Assembly: GCA_905250025.1 (NCBI GenBank)
Contig: CAJNOJ010000100.1
Coordinates: 124,001 to 188,000, forward strand
DNA: 64,000 nt
From: Adineta ricciae
Lineage: Eukaryota; Rotifera; Eurotatoria; Adinetida; Adinetidae
Reading direction: 5' to 3'
The translations under genes were made by a program, and so were the position numbers. Of the stretch, positions 21,155-32,700 are shown piece after piece (within the stretch, counting starts at the first letter, position 1; every line of letters begins with the position of its first letter). The notes under the pieces are model-generated. The model made no database searches and was not told the origin of the DNA. It saw only the letters and a program-made list of their open reading frames with translations.

Positions 21155-21612
21155 ATAAATCAAAAAAAGATGTCTATTTTTCCATGAAAATAAATCTTTC
21201 TAGTAAAACAAAACGTCTTTCAGAGTAAACATGCATACAGTGTATAGAAAATAAATCCTCTTTATGTTTAATATTTTTCCTTCAGTAAATAGTTACTTTT
21301 GCCATGTCTTCACATTATCTCATTTTCACTTATTCATCATATCTAAATTTATGAATTTAACCCCAAAGATCGACTTTACTCCATATTACAATATTGATAA
21401 AGTAATGCTTAACATCAGTTTGAGTTCTTCTTTTTTTTTTACCATTTTGGTTACTATGGATGAGTAATTAAACGGTGTGTTAAGGGTTGTGCAAAGAAAG
21501 GAAAAAAAGAGAAAAAAAGAAGTCGGTTTTTTCCTACGTAGAAACCTATGCAATGATTACTAATATAAAAGGAGAAGAAACGCCAATATTCAATTACAAA
21601 AATTAGTGCAAG

Positions 21613-23487
21613 ATGATAGGAAGCACACATGACATAATTAAAACGACGTTCAACTTACATTCAAAAACAAATCGTCGTTTATATTCTGGAGATAAATATC
21701 CATTAACATATTTACTTGATTATCAGACAATTCACGAATATTATTATTCAAAACAGCCAACTTATGGGAAACGTTTTAAGATTTCATTTGCTTTACTGAC
21801 GACATTTGTTCTGATATGTACAATAGTTTTTCGAGTGCACATCTATGCCTACAATTCATTTTTTGGTCCATTTCATCTTGATTTAAATGGTTTTATTCAA
21901 CATGTGAAAGATTATGATAATGGTCAATCGTGGTTTAAAAGAATTGAATATATTCAAGTTGAATTAGGTCAAAATAACATCCAAAATCCATCGAATACAT
22001 ATGAAACTCTCCGGAGGTATTCGGATCCTTTCACACGGCGGCGTCATATAGCAACATATAAGAAGACGAAAACACCTGCAATCTATGTTAAATTACCGAC
22101 ACGAGCACAAACGCGCTTTCATGAACGTCTTCCATTTGATTTTTCGTTGTATTCCGTCCGTACATTACGGTGTATTGTTAGCAAGCTTTCAAATGGCTCT
22201 GAATCAGTGCATCAAACATGGATTGAAAAATCTGAATATGTAAAATATATCAATGAACAATATTCGAAGAATTCTGTTCAATTTAATACATTAGTCATAT
22301 CCAAATGTGGTATTGTTATCGGATATCTCTATCGACCACTGTATGAAAAGGCTTTTTATCCTACAAGAGAACATTCATTTTCCTCAAAAGATATAGCCTT
22401 TGATATGACACATCAATATTTCTCGTTCTATTCATTAGTTATTGTTACTTTTATATTTCTGTGCTTATTTCTTATACCTTTATCTTACTTGATATTATAT
22501 GTGAATAACATTACTTGTCGAACACTTCTCCGTAGATATGGCTTGTTCTCATTTCCTTTAGCTTTGTCACAAGATGTTGTTGACGAACTTTGGTTGTTAA
22601 ATATCGATAAACCAGTACACGAACAATTATTGCAATTGGATGAAATGATCCAAGGCACTAAACATAAATTTCAAAATCAGTTGTTTATTATTGAAAATCA
22701 ACTGGGCGAACTATTTGTTGTCCTGCTCCGAGTTCATCTTCGAAAGACGGTATTTCTAGAAGATAAGGCATCACCATTTATCATTTGTCCTGTCACTAAT
22801 ATAAACAAAATAGTTGAAGAGACAGGTATCTGCTATGGAATAGATTTATCATGGATACCATGGACGTCCATAATGACTTACGAGCACAATTATTCAAATT
22901 GGTTACATTTAACACTAATGGAAATCAGCGATTATTACAAGAAGCAGTATGTTATATCTGTTGTTTAATCTATTTTGACTGTTTTGTTGTATTTTTACAG
23001 ATACCAATATCGTCTTGAACATGAACATGAAGTAATGCCGCTATTCTATTCAAACTTTTCAAATTTTCAACGGCAACGCAAGCCAAAAACAGAACAGGAA
23101 GTGAAATTCGAAAAATACGTTCACGAAGAAGAAAATGATCAACGTTTAAAACGTGAGCGACAAAGCTTCTATGAACGTCTTACGAATCCGACAATTTCTG
23201 CTTCACCTCAATTTATTGCAAATTTTCGAATGAAAGAAAAAACACAAGTTGATACGACGATGGAAAACGAAGGTAATGAATGCGTTATTTGTTTAGAGTC
23301 TTTCAAACAGGGTGATTCATACGAAGAATGGCCATGTCCGTCTCCGATACCGCACATCTTTCATTACGATTGTATGTTAGACTACTTACGAAGTAAACAT
23401 ACGTGTCCAATTTGTCGACATCCAGTCGAACCTTCTCAATTCCGTGATGATGGGGTTTTACAATTTCTTATGAGATTCAATACATGA
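21613..23487 (+). CDS. Two-TM membrane RING-H2 ubiquitin ligase
   Basis: Two exons, 21613-22946 and 23001-23487, give 606 residues. A first membrane helix lies at about residues 56-78 and a second at about 277-303. The segment between should be luminal. A long cytosolic part ends in a RING-H2 finger with CVICLESF, C-P near WPCPSP, HIFHYDCMLDYL and CPICRHPV. This C3H2C3 arrangement binds an E2 enzyme, so the protein is probably an E3 ligase anchored in an internal membrane. The luminal domain matches nothing I know. An E2 gene lies 350 bp downstream in convergent orientation, and an F-box gene lies upstream. Confidence 0.8.
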
Positions 23488-23839
23488 AATCATTATTTTC
23501 TTTAATTTATCTTTTCAAATAAAGTCAAATCTCTAAAGAACGATGTTATTTATAAAACAATGTATTTGGGTCTAACCGAAACGAAACGGAACGTAATTTA
23601 ATCAGAAACTTTCTTAAAATTCACATGTATACATATATATAGGAAATGAAAAACTGAATTTTTAAATCAAATTTCTATGAGTTGTGATATAATAAACAAT
23701 GTCTATCTCAATACTTGAATTCAGTATATCATAAATTTTATGATGGATGCATTGCCATGAATTTGATTGGCGTTGGTATAACTCAAAACACTTGCTAGGG
23801 AATTAAAGAATTCCATTCAAAACAAAGGAAAAATCTGGA

Positions 23840-24280
23840 TTACATCGCATATTTTTTCGTCCACCACGATGCTACTTCATTGAATTTCTCACGATCTTCC
23901 CGATAGTACAAGGCAGCACGTGCATTATATGGATCATCTGAGTTAGGATCAGTCAATAAAGAACGTATTCCAGATAGAAGACTTTCTATAGACCACGATG
24001 AATTCCATTGTGATTGCAAAATATCAACGCATATCGCACCTGTTAAATGAATGTTTGGATGGTAGATTTTTGTCTTAAACCGAATGTCTGGAGGACTAAA
24101 TGGAAAATCACGTGGTATTCGAATATCAAGACGAAAATTTCCATATTCATAGGGACTATCTTCCGGACCGATGAGTATTGCTTGCCAATGATATATATCA
24201 TCATCTATAAGTGTTACAGTACAATATTTTGAATTATCTTTTATAGACTTAAATTCCTTCATAAGACGCTTGGAAGTCAT
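23840..24280 (-). CDS. Ubiquitin-conjugating enzyme E2, UBE2D-like
   Basis: An intronless 146-residue frame spanning the whole UBC fold. The HPN tripeptide is at 74-76 and the catalytic cysteine is C84 in GAICVDIL. Class hallmarks include YHWQAILIGPEDSPYE, FPFSPPDIRFKTKIYHPNI, LLSGIRSLLTDPN and the C-terminal YAM, close to UBE2D/Ubc4 in length and sequence. The enzyme passes ubiquitin from E1 to RING ligases. Lack of introns, together with changed residues in otherwise invariant positions, suggests a retrocopy or lineage-specific paralogue that stayed functional rather than the housekeeping gene. Confidence 0.92.
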   Translation of the reverse strand: MTSKRLMKEFKSIKDNSKYCTVTLIDDDIYHWQAILIGPEDSPYEYGNFRLDIRIPRDFPFSPPDIRFKTKIYHPNIHLTGAICVDILQSQWNSSWSIESLLSGIRSLLTDPNSDDPYNARAALYYREDREKFNEVASWWTKKYAM

Positions 24281-24728
24281 TGTGAGCAGTACTGCTTAAG
24301 GTGTATTCGTAATTTATTGCATCATATTCTCTACTGACGCACTGTGTAGATATTACATATGATTGTGCAAGAACAGATGGTTGCTATATAGAGGTTGTTA
24401 GCGGTCCTTTTTTGTTTTCCACAGAAAATGTCGAAATTAAATGATCACCATAAAATCTCTAAATTTGGATCCGAATAAATCCAACTGAAAATGATGAATG
24501 TCATACTTTCATAAATTATCAATAGAGTTACACGATTTCCTGAGAACATCTCTACACTTAAGATAAAATTGATTGAGGAATTGTTCATCGTAAATAGATT
24601 TCAAATGGATCGCTGACATACTGAGCTGCACAACACGTTTCTCATCCATTTTCACATCATCATCGTCCAATCACCACATGTGATACTCTCGAATATTCTA
24701 TGCGCCTTTTCTCGATTCTATCAAATCT
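24281..24728. other. Intergenic between E2 gene and tandem duplication
   Basis: About 450 bp of AT-rich sequence without a coding frame. It probably contains the E2 promoter on the minus strand. Confidence 0.4.
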
Positions 24729-24781
24729 ATTTTTACTTCTGGCGTATTCATCCATAACACCAACAAAAACACATCATACAA

Positions 24782-24850
24782 TGACGTCAATACCTATTCT
24801 AAACTGGCTTACCTCATTGACGTAGTCCTACCCATCATACTATATATACT
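24782..24850 (+). promoter_or_regulatory. CRE and TATA promoter of small gene copy 1
   Basis: A perfect palindromic cAMP-response element TGACGTCA lies near 24783. A half-palindromic TGACGTAG follows at about 24818. A TATA box (ACTATATATACT) lies around 24838-24850. The spacing of CRE, CRE-like site and TATA is kept exactly in the second copy. The layout predicts a strongly inducible CREB/ATF-type promoter with a start site near 24870-24880. Confidence 0.6.
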
Positions 24851-24932
24851 CGTCGTGTTCTCCCTAATCTCCATTCATTCATACTACTGCTTTCTCATCA
24901 ATTCACAAATCTTCCTCAATTCAAACTACAAA

Positions 24933-25175
24933 ATGTTCGCACCATCAGTTGTTACTGCTGCTACTGTTCCAATCAACAGTTGGAATAATGATTATCAAAC
25001 TGTTGGTTATGGAAACTATGGATATGGTATTTATACACAAGATGTCGAAGTTCATCGAAATCCATTCACTGGACGTGTGAATATCGAACGTGAAGTCGAC
25101 TTTGTTCCTATCGGCAATCATTTTCAACCATATACTGGCTTTCCAGCAGCCATTCGTCAACACTATCACATCTAA
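24933..25175 (+). CDS. Small tyrosine/glycine-rich protein, 80 residues, copy 1
   Basis: The frame starts MFAPSVVTAATVPINSW, continues with a YQTVGYGNYGYGIYTQ stretch and ends IRQHYHI. I chose 24933 because the in-frame ATG at 24855 lies only about a dozen bases after the TATA box and would be upstream of the expected transcription start. There is no signal peptide or domain I know. It might be a structural or stress protein. It differs from copy 2 only at the last residue (I versus T) and in untranslated sequence. AATAAA follows at about 25253. Confidence 0.65.
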   Translation: MFAPSVVTAATVPINSWNNDYQTVGYGNYGYGIYTQDVEVHRNPFTGRVNIEREVDFVPIGNHFQPYTGFPAAIRQHYHI

Positions 25176-25262
25176 ACGAGTATAGAATAGCGGTGATATA
25201 ATCTGTACCATAGACTTTTTTTATTTGTATTCTTTTTTTTTGTACGAAGCACAATAAAAGAT

Positions 25263-25869
25263 ACTCACACTGAACAAAAGCCACTATTCCTTTTCCACAA
25301 AAGTAGAAATATACTATGTGAACATTTACTACGATGTGATAAAAATATAATATGAAAGATATTACTCACGTTTACGCATTGGTCTGTTATGTTAGAGATC
25401 ATATTTCTGTCAACATATGAATTGAACAAAAATCTGAAATGAACACATTCATATACCGAAGAATAAATTGAACAGTATTGGATATTTCTGCCGATATTGA
25501 TATGTCTGACTCGTCGTATTGGCGAGGTGAAACGTTCACACAAAACCAGAATGAAACGAGCATCTTTTATTGCTTTTTTTTCGATAGAATTGATCTGACC
25601 ATACGATTTTTGATTTCCAGAATATAAAAGAATGCCAAATGATCTCTATATTGCAACTCTATTTGTCTACAATGTTCTGCATGAAATTCACAGTTATTGA
25701 TTAATGAATAAAGAAATTTTTCATTATATTTGCGTTTCTTGTCTTTGAAATCATTATTTTAACAAAACTTCATTCATTGGTCAATCATTAGGATGGAAAT
25801 ATATGAAGTACACAAATATTATATAACAATCTACAAAAGTACTTTCGTTCTTGTTCCTGTCAAATACCA
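25263..25869. other. Spacer between the tandem copies
   Basis: About 600 bp not shared with the duplication. A minus-strand 92-codon frame here lacks any supporting feature and I do not call it a gene. Confidence 0.4.
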
Positions 25870-25922
25870 ATTTTTACTTCTGACGTATTCATCCATAACA
25901 CCAACAAATATACATCATACAA

Positions 25923-25990
25923 TGACGTCAATACCTATTCTAAACTGGCTTACCTCATTGACGTAGTCCTACCCATCATACTATATATAC
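25923..25990 (+). promoter_or_regulatory. CRE and TATA promoter of small gene copy 2
   Basis: TGACGTCA, TGACGTAG and the TATA box recur at the same spacing as in copy 1. In this copy an additional TGACGT-like TGACGTATTC occurs at the left end, where copy 1 has TGGCGTATTC. Confidence 0.6.
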
Positions 25991-26073
25991 TCATCGTGTT
26001 CTCCCTAATCTCCATTCATTCATACTACTGCTTTCTCATCAATTCACAAATCTTCCTCAATTCAAACTACAAA

Positions 26074-26316
26074 ATGTTCGCACCATCAGTTGTTACTGCT
26101 GCTACTGTTCCAATCAACAGTTGGAATAATGATTATCAAACTGTTGGTTATGGAAACTATGGATATGGTATTTATACACAAGATGTCGAAGTTCATCGAA
26201 ATCCATTCACTGGACGTGTGAATATCGAACGTGAAGTCGACTTTGTTCCTATCGGCAATCATTTTCAACCATATACTGGCTTTCCAGCAGCCATTCGTCA
26301 ACACTACCACACCTAA
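26074..26316 (+). CDS. Small tyrosine/glycine-rich protein, 80 residues, copy 2
   Basis: The protein is identical to that of copy 1 apart from the final residue (threonine). The start was chosen by the same argument about the TATA box. Retention of an intact frame in both copies argues that the product matters, but two nearly identical sequences carry little information about selection. Confidence 0.65.
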   Translation: MFAPSVVTAATVPINSWNNDYQTVGYGNYGYGIYTQDVEVHRNPFTGRVNIEREVDFVPIGNHFQPYTGFPAAIRQHYHT

Positions 26317-26401
26317 ACGAGTATAGGATAGCGGTGATATAATCTGTATCATAGTCTTTTTAATCTTTATTCTTTTTTTGTACGAAGCACAATAAAAGAT
26401 A

Positions 26402-27216
26402 ATAGTATCTTGCATAACATAAAACTTTTGTGAGCGAAGATATGAGTTTCAATGCATTCTAATAGTTGCCCTAAGAGTTAGGAGAATGAGTGTGCTACCT
26501 TGAATTGTAAATATAATCAATATTTTCGTACAGTTACTAGATGCTATTCAAATTATTGTCATATAGTCATATAATACGATTGTCTTGTTGTTGTTGATCA
26601 AGTATGTTATTAGAGATAATAGAAAGACATTCTGCATCTAAATAAGACCTATATTCTTTCGTCTTCCATATATTTATACGTATTATGCATAGATAGAAGA
26701 TCTTCCGAGATGTATAATTGCTTTTTCATGCTTTTCTTTCTGAATAGGACTATGATGACCTCCATAAATCTATGATATGATTATGTATGCGAGAAGAACT
26801 TCAAAACTTATTTTTTTCCATGGTATGCTACCAACCTTTGTATAGATTACACAGAACTTTGTTCGAGGTAAATGTTTTTGGACACTCTCAATTGAGTTTC
26901 TAATAACGTAGAATACATTAGAAATATAGAACCAGCTGATCAAAATCAGGTTAAAAGTGCATCCATATAGATTTAATTTGGCGAAGAAAATGTCATGTAG
27001 ATAACGAGTCATCACGTTTTGATCTTTATGATACTTAGATAACTGACATGAATTATTAATTACGGTGGCTGAATATATGATGAGAAGAAAATAACGTTGC
27101 ATATCTCAATATAATATAATATCTCATCCTATTCCTACGCTCCCAATGTTACTAGACGAGTTTCAAATTCTCGACTTATATGATTTCATTTTCAAAAAGA
27201 ACACAAATGAAAAGAG
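26402..27216. other. Intergenic with one weak minus-strand frame
   Basis: A 110-codon minus-strand frame at 26770-27102 begins with a signal-like MQRYFLLIIYSATVINNSC, continues with DQNVMTRYLHDIFFAK and contains a second hydrophobic helix. The N-terminus could be that of a ligand-gated channel or small secreted protein, but no family motif follows. I leave it as a weak candidate. Confidence 0.3.
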
Positions 27217-28476
27217 TCAATTGACAAGAGTTCCATTTGGAAGTATCGAACCTTTCAAAGATGCTGTTTGCCTTAATTGTTCTTTCGTGATAAAAACATC
27301 TTGAAAGTCGCTATCAATAAATATGGCATTTAATAGATTTGCATCAGTAAAATTTGCTCGATAAAATATACATTTCTCACACCGAACATTTCTCCAATCA
27401 GATGCGAATAAATTCGCTTGCGTAAAGTTCGCTCGTGTAAACACACCATATTGAATCGATGCTTCAATAAAATTTGCGTTGAAAAAAGTACTGTCTTCCA
27501 TTTTAGTATAGTCAAATATTGCTGAACCAAATGCAGTTAATGTAAATTGACAGTGTGTGAAAGACGTGTATGTTCCATTGACACGAAACAGTATGGTACT
27601 ATGAAAATCAATATTCTCACCAAATCTCGACCGATAGAGGTTACTATCAGATAAATCAACGAAGTCCATGAGTGAATCTTCAATAACTGCATTGATCAAA
27701 TTCGTTCGTCCCATGAAAGAAAAACTAAAATTACATGAAACGCACGCGAATGATTTCATGTCGGCATTTCTCAACAGTGCATGTTCGAATGACACACGTT
27801 CATATTTGACATGGAGGAATTTTGCAGATGTTATATCGCTGTTTCGAAAAAACAATGTAATATCATTTGAACCATCGAAGCCCAATACATCATAAAACTT
27901 CACATTATTAGAGAAAGAAAAATCAGCATAATGAAGAATAGCTTTGTTGAATTTTGCTCCATGTAAAGTAACATTTCGAAAATCCGCTCGTATCATGATT
28001 GCACCTTCGACGTTCAGATGAATATACACTGGATTGATAAATTTGATAAATAAACATATATCAGTGAAGTTTGCATAATCCAATGATATTACGGATGGAT
28101 CAGTAGGTAAATCATATGTTATCAATTTGGCATCGTATAATAACGATAGAAGAAATTTTCGACGCGCAGGATCGATTTGATTTAGTGCGACAGTTGTAGA
28201 AGAACGAGCAATTAAGGAGGCTGATGAAGAATAATTGAAAAATAGACCATGTTTTTCCACTAGACGACTTAGAGTTTTTTTATATTCTCGAAGAACTGTA
28301 TCTTGTTGTTGGCCATCTGCAATAGAAAGATCCTGATTACGATGTTGAGTAGAAATCGCTAAATCTCGATTATTTTCTAAGATTGTATAGACAACGATAG
28401 CAACTGGAACACAAAATGTAAGAAGTAATTGAATCCAATCAAAACACGTGGGTTTGTTTTTTCGATCGGCCTGCAT
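27217..28476 (-). CDS. Membrane-anchored pentapeptide-repeat protein
   Basis: An intronless 419-residue frame. A single N-terminal membrane helix lies at about 13-33. A Q/D-rich helical linker follows, with a segment containing RRKFLLSLLYDAKLI. From about residue 145 to 405 there are many A(D/N)(F/L)xx pentapeptides (ADFRN, AKFNK, ADFSF, ANFTQ, ANLFA, ANFTD, ANLLN), which fold as a four-sided right-handed beta-helix. Proteins with this helix-plus-pentapeptide layout are numerous in bdelloid rotifers and otherwise typical of bacteria. The function is unknown; some bacterial pentapeptide proteins mimic DNA, but the membrane anchor argues against that here. Confidence 0.8.
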   Translation of the reverse strand: MQADRKNKPTCFDWIQLLLTFCVPVAIVVYTILENNRDLAISTQHRNQDLSIADGQQQDTVLREYKKTLSRLVEKHGLFFNYSSSASLIARSSTTVALNQIDPARRKFLLSLLYDAKLITYDLPTDPSVISLDYANFTDICLFIKFINPVYIHLNVEGAIMIRADFRNVTLHGAKFNKAILHYADFSFSNNVKFYDVLGFDGSNDITLFFRNSDITSAKFLHVKYERVSFEHALLRNADMKSFACVSCNFSFSFMGRTNLINAVIEDSLMDFVDLSDSNLYRSRFGENIDFHSTILFRVNGTYTSFTHCQFTLTAFGSAIFDYTKMEDSTFFNANFIEASIQYGVFTRANFTQANLFASDWRNVRCEKCIFYRANFTDANLLNAIFIDSDFQDVFITKEQLRQTASLKGSILPNGTLVN

Positions 28477-28773
28477 TTTGTTTTGATATGTGAATGTCTC
28501 TTGACATATTTATATATTGTACTAGTTGAATATTCAATTCGAGATCAAATTTATACTGACGTATTTTGTTTTTTCGTCAAATATTGATCGATCAATGACG
28601 AAGCTGTTCTCTTCTAATCCACATCATATTTCTTCCTACATTCAAATAAACATCTGAACAATCGATTCACAGACGAAAGAATTATCAAGACAACCATAGA
28701 TAAATTTTTTTTTATTACTTTGGAAAATATGCTGGAATATTAAAAGTAACATTTAGAAAAAATAAAAAGCGTT
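28477..28773. other. Short intergenic region
   Basis: AT-rich sequence upstream of the pentapeptide gene and downstream of the small minus-strand gene. Nothing further is seen. Confidence 0.35.
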
Positions 28774-28989
28774 TTATTCATGAGGTTTTCCACTATGTTC
28801 AGCTGTACATCCTGGTTTATCACAACTTCCTCGTCGAGCAATGTTTGGTAATGGCGGAGTTAATCCTTCTCCTGAACTCGGATGCATTCCAACGGTATTA
28901 GTAATCGAATTCATACCCGGCGGTGCTGCTTCAGTAGCGATTTTTGCATCGGAGATCGCAGCTTTGACGTCACCTTCTGCTGAGGACAT
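28774..28989 (-). CDS. Small soluble protein, 71 residues
   Basis: The frame starts MSSAEGDVKAAISDAKIAT, is rich in alanine, glycine and proline, and ends with a cysteine/histidine motif CDKPGCTAEHSGKPHE that could bind a metal. Composition is unlike the AT-driven shadow frames nearby, which supports a real gene. I do not recognise the family. A clear A-rich 5' leader follows upstream on the minus strand. Confidence 0.5.
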   Translation of the reverse strand: MSSAEGDVKAAISDAKIATEAAPPGMNSITNTVGMHPSSGEGLTPPLPNIARRGSCDKPGCTAEHSGKPHE

Positions 28990-29701
28990 TTTTACTTAAA
29001 TGAATGTTTGTAGTGCATAGTGTGCGATTATTTAGAGAGAAAGAAAAGAAGAAGAACAAAAAAAAAGGTGCAAATATCACTAACGTTAGACAGTACAACG
29101 CAAAAGAGTATCCAATAATAACTTAATGAATCATTCAGTTTGCTTATAGATATAAATGTAACTTCGTCCATAGCAAAACACGAGATGTCATCTTCGTCCA
29201 GACGGTCTCATCAAGAAGAAAAATCACTGATCTCGAAAGCTATCAATCAATGTTTACAGTTCATGGTTAAATTTCTTGAAACAAATATTTGCACTACAAT
29301 CCAGATATACTAACAGATAAATCACTGTCGATTGTACCTTTTCTTCCGGAGAAGACAAATTAAATGATAGAAGAATGTATTTATTTATTTATTTATTTCT
29401 CATTAATCGACTAGAGTGTTGTGAAGCACAATAAAAAAAAGAGACGAATAGAAAAGAGAAAACAAAAAGAGAATGAAAAGAACCAACGAAACAACGCGGA
29501 ACAAAGAGAATACAAAGAATGATGTAAGTCTAAGGAAGTGTTCACTTATTCGAGATCACAAATGGTTTTGATATTTTTCTTTCCTAGAAATTCTTGTGAC
29601 CTGAGATAAATATGACACTTGAAAACAGTTTTGGCGGTGACACGTACATACCAATGAGTATATCAGACACAAGCCAAACATTCGAAAGTAAAACAAACAA
29701 T
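28990..29701. other. Intergenic with simple repeats
   Basis: About 710 bp with a (TTTA)n microsatellite near 29380-29400 and a purine-rich tract around 29430-29520. No gene was found. Confidence 0.4.
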
Positions 29702-32700
29702 TCAAAGAATGTATGAGATGCTTAGAGCGAAGAGGAGAGAAAAGAAGCAAGTCCAAGTCGTTTGAATAGACCGATTTGATGATGAGCGTGGCTTATCACA
29801 ATAAAGCCATTCAGTATTGATCGAACGTGGATAATCAATCGCTGATTCCATACTTGTATCATTTAAACGCCAAAATTCCAATCCTTTGAAAAAATATGTC
29901 GAACCTAAAAACGAATCCAAATGAAAGCGCTTGTCTAAATGAGATTTTCAATATCTATACCAGATATATCAACAAAAGCGTCATCTAATGGTACATCAAT
30001 TCCTTGCCACATTGTCATATCTCTTGGATAATCATACGTATTAACACGATTCCATCTTTCATCTAATGCCCAATAAAGATTAGCTGAAACAAGATAGGCT
30101 TGACGATTGAATGACCAGAGAAAAGCGGCATCGATATGATCAACATGGGTTGGAAGGCCCAGTGAAGTTAAATTACGTGGATAGCTGAAACCATTACTTT
30201 CAATCGATATTTTATTATCTTCGAAGATCCAATATTGACGGCCTGAGAAAAGCATTAAACGTCCATCGGCACGTTCGTAGGCTGCATCGATTTTGCTCAA
30301 ATTCTCAGGTAATCCCAACCAAAATGCATTATTAATCATCGGTGATAATGGATCTAAACCACGTCGATCATATTGCCAAAAGTACTAAATTGAATACAAA
30401 AGATAATTTATATTGATACAGAGAAGAGAAAAATGTTTACTTGTCCTTTGAAAATAAATAGAACTCCTTTGTACATTGTTAACGCATCATAATAGCCATC
30501 ACATAAATCTAATTTTGAACGGTCTATTGAATTGATTTGACTTTGTTGTTTTGAGGCTTCCGCTTCTGAAGGTGTTACGGGAGTAGTTGGATATTGAACG
30601 ATTGTCGTCGTCGTTGTCGTTGTCGTTGGTATGAATGAAACATGAAGAGAAGTTAACGTTGTAACTGGACTCATGGATATTGTCGTTTTGAGTGTTGTCG
30701 TAGTTGGTATTGTTGCTGTCGTTGTTGTTGTTGGCGGCAGTGTTGTTACTGTCATTTCGATTTCACTGATAGTCGATGTTTCTGCAGTAACTGTGTAATC
30801 ATGAGATTCTTTTGAAATTTGATCAGGTTCAGGTGTTACAATTCCTGATGGAGGATCTAAAAGCAAGAAACATTCATTTTCTCTGTTCAATTAATACATT
30901 CCACTTTTACCTCCATAGAGTCTACGGATAGCAGCAATATCATCATTATGCAATTTAATATTATTTGAATAACCACGATAGTAAGGAAACATAATTGCAT
31001 CGGGAATATTCGAATGCATTAAACCCAGTGAATGTCCCAATTCATGAACAGTTACTGAGAACAAATCCACTAGAACACGATTACCTAAATGAATGATACG
31101 CTCTTTCCTTTTCTGTACTTACTCAAACCATATTCAAGTTCACGATAGGCTGACCAGTCTTCGTCTTCATCGTAATGTACATCTCCACCGAGATGTTCTT
31201 CTGGATAAAATGCGTGTGCTAAAACAGAACCTGGCAAACAATCACTTCAATTCAAATGTCTTTCCTAAATGAGATATTGACCTTTGCCATCGAATTGATA
31301 GCCATCTTCATGATAACCTTGAGCAAATAAGAATTCGATATCGGGATGTTCTTCATCGTTAGCTTGTCGAAATCTTAATTGACTTGGATAAGACCAAATC
31401 AATAGTGCATCGTAAATCGCTCGTTCGACTAATTCGCGCGACATATCAGTTGTATAATTCATAATTCTAAAACAAAAAAGCGGGTTAAATTATTCATTAT
31501 TTTTTCTTCAAATTCATTTGTATGAATTGGCCAAGCGAAAAGACGCGTAGTATCTATGATCTTTCTCATCGGGAGAATTCCGGCGATGCATCAGTACATT
31601 ATCAAAAGTCGCCGGTACATTCGGAGGATATTTTTGAAAACTTGAATGAAAATCTCATTGAACTACGAAGTAAACCTTCGAAAATTCTTCATTTTTCTTC
31701 GAAATTAAACTCCGTTTGTTTAAAACTATACAACGATAATTCGTATCCCTTACTATTTAAACTGAAAACAACTCAACCGGATATAATCGCTTCGCAACCA
31801 GCTCGTGGTTTTATCCCACCCAATTCATCCGTTCAATGTTTTCTCACTCCGATTGAATTGACGTCAGAAATTCTCCTCGTTGTTCAATACGCACAAATCC
31901 TAAATCAATACGATGATTATTCCACTCAATGGAAAAATTTGAAATCTAATCACATCCACATAAAGAAATTTCAATGTAGTTTCTCAAAAGAAAACACTCT
32001 CGCCAAAAGACAAACATTATTCAAACCGATCTTATTTACAATAGCAACAATAACTCTTCTGACAAGTTTTATTTATTTTAGAAATAAATAATTAGTTGTT
32101 TATTCTGACCTAAACAAACTTACTTATAGGTTAAATAAGTTTTTGCCCATTTTTGTCCTTGTAAAACATAACGTCGATGACGACGATTACCATAGGTATG
32201 AGGGCGTGGGAGACGATTAGAGTCTTGATCTGCCAGACCACATCGAGGACGTCGAATTAAATCAAGCGTGGCTTTGTCTAATTTACCCTAAAGAAAACAA
32301 TCGCAGGAAATTTTAATGAAACAATAATAATCTTGAATATACAGTAACAGGAATGGTGGCAAATGTTTGCAAACGTTTAATAGCCGAACGAAATTCTTCA
32401 TCGGTTCGCATTGCTCGTGTTTCCAAATCCGAACGCGGTAAATAGCCATAATTACTTAGATATGTATGCTTGATATGAAAAAGAAACACATAAAGTGAAG
32501 ACAAGTTGTGTTAACAAGAGAAAATCGACTTACTAATTCACCTAAAACAGCTCTGTTCTTGTCGTCAAATATCGAATGTCTTCGATCTTTTTTCATTAAT
32601 TTTTCTCTTGATGTCGTGAATTCTCGTTGATCACTATCGAAATAAACAGATCTAGAACTGACTAATCCGACGAGAAAAACAACGACAACAAATAATTGAC

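Larger units (their letters stand above)
24729..25262 (+). repeat. Tandem duplicate unit 1 (promoter plus small gene)
   Basis: About 534 bp nearly identical to 25870-26401, starting at ATTTTTACTTCTG and ending at CACAATAAAAGATA. It covers promoter, coding region and polyadenylation signal. The second unit lies 1,141 bp downstream in the same orientation, separated by unrelated sequence. Confidence 0.9.
25870..26401 (+). repeat. Tandem duplicate unit 2
   Basis: Near-identical to 24729-25262, with a few substitutions upstream (for example TGGCG to TGACG) and in the 3' untranslated region. Conservation of promoter and coding region together suggests a recent event or ongoing gene conversion. 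Confidence 0.9.

Noticed and set aside
24855-24932. In-frame upstream ATG adding 26 residues with a hydrophobic look to the small duplicated gene
   Set aside because: It sits about a dozen bases after the TATA box, so it would precede the likely transcription start.
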